A stretch of 64,000 nucleotides of DNA from Pezicula radicicola (taxonomy: Eukaryota > Ascomycota > Leotiomycetes > Helotiales > Dermateaceae): the NCBI GenBank assembly GCA_003008705.1, contig PDUO01000006.1:629295-693294 (forward strand), in the 5' to 3' direction. Positions 59,665 to 64,000 of the stretch are shown one piece after another (the stretch's first letter is position 1; each line of letters opens with the position of its first letter). The notes beneath the pieces are model-generated. The model made no database searches. It was given only the letters and a program-made list of their open reading frames with translations, and was not told the DNA's origin. A program made the translations under genes and the position numbers.

Positions 59665-60383
59665 GATGGAGGATCGGGTTGAATTAGGGCGTATGAGGTT
59701 TTCAAAAGTCAAAGGAGAGGTGTTGATGGCGTGGTTGTTGAGAGTGAAGTGGTGAAGAAAAAGAATGGAGGGGTCTTAGGATGAGCAATGAACAAACATT
59801 CAAAAAAGCTGCCCCACATAAAAATCACTATCTTAGCGTCGCCCCCTCGTTCGTTAAAAAAGCCCCTGGGCCTCGCCTCCAGCCGGCCCCCCTCCGTGTC
59901 AGTATTGGCCTAGATATGCAGCGTACATGGAAAAAACGAAAACTCTTCCTCTTACTGCAGATTTCCAAAGTCATTGGCCCAAACTTTGCATGCCTTGTTT
60001 CCCGGGAAAGCTTTCCGCTCAAAATGTAATAATTCCATACTGCGGTTATGCCATTCCACATCAACACGTTATCATTTCCTAAAAGTTCACTGTCTTTAGC
60101 GCCTGTAACATAATAGGCGAGACACGTTGATCACATATGCAAACTAAGTGGACATAAAGAGTCTTGAATTTCTACTCCATCATAAAGAACCACCCAGTCA
60201 GTCAGGTATCTCTTCCACTCATAACTGCATTCGCCTGAAGAAGAGTATCGCTGTCAAATCAAGAAAAGAAAACTCCACCATGACATTATCCACCTTGCCG
60301 CTAACAGATGTTCGACATAATGATGACACCTCTGCAAATTTAGTGCCATAAAAAGTCGGCCAAGTGGTAGGTACCCAAAGCGT
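59665..60383. promoter_or_regulatory. ARG1 promoter and beta-tubulin 3' side
   Basis: About 720 bases between the beta-tubulin stop and the ARG1 start, both minus strand. It should hold the ARG1 promoter. A C/G-rich block (59840-59900) is the most distinct part. I did not find a perfect TGACTCA site in it. Confidence 0.5.
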
Positions 60384-62166
60384 TTACTCCTCACCCTCCA
60401 ATGGGGCCTCCTCCTCGTACTCCTCCTCTCCCTCAGAGATAGAGGCCTCCTGGTACTGTTGGTACTCAGAAACCAAATCGTTCATGTTGGACTCAGCCTC
60501 GGTGAACTCCATCTCGTCCATTCCTTCACCAGTGTACCAATGCAAGAAAGCCTTTCTTCTGAACATGGCAGTGAACTGGTCACCGACACGCTTGAAGAGC
60601 TCCTGGATGGAGGTAGAGTTACCGACAAAGGTAGATGACATCTTAAGACCACGAGGAGGAATGGAGCAAAGGGCGGTTTGCACGTTGTTGGGAATCCATT
60701 CAACGAAGTAGGAGTTGTTCTTGTTCTGCACGTTGCGCATTTGGTCCTCAACCTCCTTCATGGAGACCTTACCACGGCTATATAGATTTGTTAGCAATCA
60801 ATGAATAATGCATGAGTAAAGTGTTGTATTGAAGACTTACAAGATAGCGGAGCAAGTCAAGTAGCGACCATTGCGGAAATCGGAAGCAGCCATCATGTTC
60901 TTTGGGTCGAACATTTGCTGGGTCAACTCTGGGACAGTGACGGCACGGAAAGAGTGGGCGCCACGGCTGGTGAGAGGAGCGAAACCAACCATGAAGAAAT
61001 GGAGACGAGGGAAAGGCACCATGTTGACAGCCAATTTGCGAAGATCAGAGTTAAGTTGGCCTGGGAAACGAAGACAAGTGGTGACACCAGACATAACTGC
61101 TGATACCAAGTGGTTAAGATCTCCGTAAGATGGGTTGTTGAGCTTAAGAGTGCGCATGCAGATATCGTAGAGGGCTTCGTTATCAATACAGAAGGTCTCG
61201 TCAGAGTTCTCAACCAATTGATGAACAGAGAGGGTAGCATTGTAAGGCTCAACGACGGTGTCGGAAACCTTTGGGGATGGGACGACCGAGAAAGTTGCCA
61301 TCATGCGGTCGGGGAACTCCTCGCGAATCTTGGAGATCAAAAGCGTACCCATACCGGCACCAGTTCCACCACCAAGGGAGTGGGTGATTTGGAAGCCTTG
61401 GAGGCAGTCACATCCTTCGGCCTCACGGCGGACAACATCGAGAACCTGATCAACGAGCTCAGCTCCCTCAGTGTAATGCCCCTTAGCCCAGTTGTTACCA
61501 GCACCGGATTGACCGAAGACGAAGTTGTCGGGACGGAAAAGTTGACCGAATGGACCAGCACGGACAGCATCCATGGTTCCTGGCTCCAAATCGACGAGGA
61601 CGGCACGAGGGACATACTTGTTTCCAGATGCCTAAATTCATTTGTGAGCTGCTTGTCCTATTCACTCATGTTTGTTGGCACCTACCTCGTTGAAGTACAC
61701 GTTCATGCGCTCCAGTTGGAGGTCGGAAGTACCATTGTAGCTGATGGTAAGGTCAGTGAATTGCTCCCCAGCCTAAATCATAGAGTCGCGTCTTGAAGTT
61801 ACTTACACACCAGAGCCGTCAAGGCCGTGCTCGCCTGAGATGGTTTGCCTGCTCTAGTATTAGTATCGGGGTTGTTTGGTCGCGTCTGTTGTTGACCGAG
61901 TATACACACCAGAAAGCAGCACCAATTTGGTTACCCTGGTAGAATGTTAGTACGTGGTCTTGCACAGCTAGAATAGAAGAATGACTTACGCACTGTCCGG
62001 TCTGGAGATGAACCTATAGTTATGAAAAGACGTGGTCAGCTTGTGGTCTCCTTCTCCTTGAAGGTTGAAGGTAGTGGGGTAGTAGTTCAGGGGTCGCCCC
62101 GACGCGTCGAAAGAAAACATGAGCGCTCTGCAGGTGGGAGAGGAAAGGACTTACGATTTCACGCAT
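60384..62166 (-). CDS. tub2: Beta-tubulin
   Basis: Microtubule subunit of 447 residues, exactly the family length. Seven exons: 62166-62155, 62013-61990, 61935-61910, 61848-61807, 61740-61686, 61631-60841 and 60777-60384; the clustering of five introns in the first 55 codons is typical of ascomycete benA/tub2. Sequence shows [20 protein letters not shown], the tubulin signature GGGTGAGMG, the T5-T7 loops and the acidic tail [16 protein letters not shown]. Codons tied to benzimidazole response read as wild type: His6, Tyr50, Phe167, Glu198 (GAG), Phe200 (TTC) and Leu240. It is divergent from the ABCF gene across 372 bases. Confidence 0.99.
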
Positions 62167-62538
62167 TTTGAATTGAGAAGAAAGCTTCTTGGATTGAAGA
62201 TAGGATTCTGCGGTTGAGCTCTGAAGTTGATGGAGCAAGAGATGTTGATGCTGGAGCCTGGGGGGTTGTGGATTTGTTTTGGTCGAGGAAAGAACGTTCA
62301 GCGGTGTGCTTGTTGGTTAGCGCTGCGCTAAATATCCCAATTGGATTTAGCGCGTCCATGCAGGCCTGCCCAATCAACAACAAGCGACATCCAAAGAAAG
62401 TGCAAAGCATGCAAAGCCAAAATATCTAAGACGGTCAACAACAACAACGTGATCTCTAACTTAATTCACTTCACTTCGACTTCATCCGTCTCATCGCACA
62501 CCATTTCTATTTCCTAATCTCATAGTAATACTTGCATC
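62167..62538. promoter_or_regulatory. Divergent promoter tub2 / GCN20-type gene
   Basis: A 372-base divergent intergenic region. A CAACAACAACAACG run at about 62435-62449 and a C/T/A-rich leader precede the ABCF ATG. No TATA box is obvious. Confidence 0.6.
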
Positions 62539-64000
62539 ATGGAGGCCGAAATCAAGTCCTTTCTGCCCAATATTGACCCTGTACTCTCAGAGTATTCCGT
62601 GGGATACTTGACCCATGCTTCAAATGCATATACCGACGCCGACTCGAATGGCCAGTCACCGTTAGATGAAGCTGCAATGTCTATTACGGCGCTCCTGGTA
62701 TCTGCTTCAGGAGACCCATCTCCAGAGAATGAGGCAAAGATCAGTCAGCTGGTTGGGAAGTGGGTAGAGAAGTTCAATGCCTCCAATATGGCAAACGGAT
62801 CACAGAAACAGGCCTCTTCAGCTGCGAGGCGACTGGATCAGGCTGTTATTGTCGGTGCGCAGCGCAACATGTCTTCAACTCTGGGTGTGTCGACTGGAGG
62901 TGTGGATTTGGAGTCAAATAACACCCGCAAATTAGAGTCTAAAGTTGACCGGAAAAAGTTGGAGAAAGCGGAGCGTAAAATCGCAGCCAAGCAGAGCAAG
63001 AAAGTCTTCAAGGCCGTTGAGTATGAAGCTTCACGCCTTCTTAACCAACCAGACGATGCCCAGTCATATGAAGAGTTCTTCATGGCAGTTAACCCTCTAC
63101 AGCTCGGTTCAAGTGCGGGGCAGTCAAAGAGCAAAGACATCAAACTGGAGGGTATTGATGTCTCTATTGGCGGTCTAAGAATTTTAACAGATACCAGCTT
63201 GACTTTGGCTTATGGAAGGAGATATGGTTTGGTTGGTCAGAACGGTATTGGAAAGTCTACATTGTTGCGCGCATTGGCACGGAGAGAGCTTGCGATTCCC
63301 ACACATATTTCTATTCTTCACGTCGAGCAAGAGGTATTATTAGCCCTTTCTAGGTCCTAATTACCGAGTAGAAGCTGAACCGTAATAGATTACTGGAGAC
63401 GATACGCCTGCTTTACAGGCTGTGCTGGACGCAGATGTCTGGAGGAAGCATCTGTTAGCGGAGCAAGTTGTAAGCCATCCTCCATATCTTCGTTCATATA
63501 CCTCCTTTCTTAGTTGGATACGCTATAGTCGAATTTTTGCCCTTGTAGACTGACTCTATATTAATTCTTCGTTGTATAGAAAATCAGCAAACAGCTCGCA
63601 GACCTCGAGGCTGAGCGGTCATCCATGGCAGACACCTCTGCTGAGGCTGGAAAGCTTGATAGAGAGCGAGAAGGTCTTGACCAAACCTTGGGTGATATTC
63701 AATCCAAGCTAGCTGAGATGGAATCCGACAAGGCCGAATCTCGCGCAGCGACTATTTTGGCAGGTTTGGGTTTCTCACCGGAGCGCCAGCAATTTGCCAC
63801 GAAAACCTTCTCCGGAGGTTGGCGTATGCGATTGGCTCTAGCACGAGCACTATTCTGCGAACCTGATCTCCTGCTTCTCGACGAACCGTCCAATATGTTG
63901 GACGTTCCTTCCATAACTTTCCTTTCCAATTACTTACAAGGTTATCCAAGTACTGTTCTTGTCGTTTCTCACGACAGAGCCTTTTTGAATGAAGTCGCCA
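62539..64000 (+). CDS. GCN20: ABCF-type ATPase, GCN20 family, 3' end cut by window edge
   Basis: Soluble twin-cassette ATPase which, with Gcn1, relays uncharged-tRNA signals from ribosomes to the kinase Gcn2. Exons 62539-63333, 63389-63469 and 63580-64000 (continuing). The N-terminal 200 residues (MEAEIKSFLPNIDPVLSEYS and a Lys/Glu helix) are the Gcn1-binding extension specific to GCN20. The first cassette shows Walker A GLVGQNGIGKST near residue 232, the signature FSGGWRMRLALARALF, Walker B LLLLDEPSNMLD and the switch VVSHDRAFLNEV. DEPSN in place of DEPTN is usual in the first GCN20 cassette. The second cassette lies outside the window. Its partner in the pathway, the CPC1-type factor, is 29 kb to the left. 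Confidence 0.96.

Noticed and set aside
61110..61796. Plus-strand 228-codon ORF inside beta-tubulin
   Set aside because: It is an antisense shadow of the highly codon-biased tub2 exons and has no independent support.

Overview
This 64 kb window is nuclear DNA of a filamentous ascomycete. Genes carry many short introns (about 40 to 150 nt) with GTAAGT-like donors, CTAAC/CTRAC-like branch sites and YAG acceptors. The gene set (CPC1-type bZIP, stomatin-like protein, KIN1, Whi2, Kha1-type antiporter, six-intron beta-tubulin) is that of Pezizomycotina. The protein sequences look most like Helotiales (Leotiomycetes), perhaps Sclerotiniaceae. That placement is inference from memory of the families, not a search.

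Left part (1-28 kb) is gene dense: an MDR/zinc-type dehydrogenase running off the left edge (-), a U1-zinc-finger splicing factor (-), a mitochondrial stomatin-like protein (+), the large Golgi trafficking protein MON2 (-), divergent MMS2 (+), a LYR/Cup1-like protein (+), an unrecognised gene (-), a 760-residue bZIP factor (-), CAF40/CNOT9 (-), KIN1 kinase (-), a divergent G-patch/TGH protein (+) and WHI2 (+).

Middle part (28-53 kb) is gene poor. An AT-rich stretch (28.2-32.4 kb) leads to the GCN4/CPC1-type regulator, whose leader holds two upstream ORFs. A Kha1-like K+/H+ antiporter (-) follows. Then comes a 14.4 kb interval with no supportable gene: 39.2-44.2 kb is AT-rich, with degenerate minisatellites and a dispersed repeat, while 44.2-52.8 kb has ordinary composition but no coding ORF, and ends at a small bZIP gene.

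Right part (53-64 kb): a broken CIA30-domain gene (pseudogene), argininosuccinate synthase (-), beta-tubulin (-) and, divergent from it, a GCN20-type ABCF ATPase that runs off the right edge.

Three genes belong to one physiological theme, general amino acid (cross-pathway) control: the GCN4/CPC1 factor, the GCN20-type activator of the Gcn2 pathway, and ARG1, a classical target. WHI2 also links nutrient state to stress signalling. I found no tRNA, rRNA, CRISPR or intact transposon. Most coding models below were rebuilt exon by exon, with reading phase checked across each junction.
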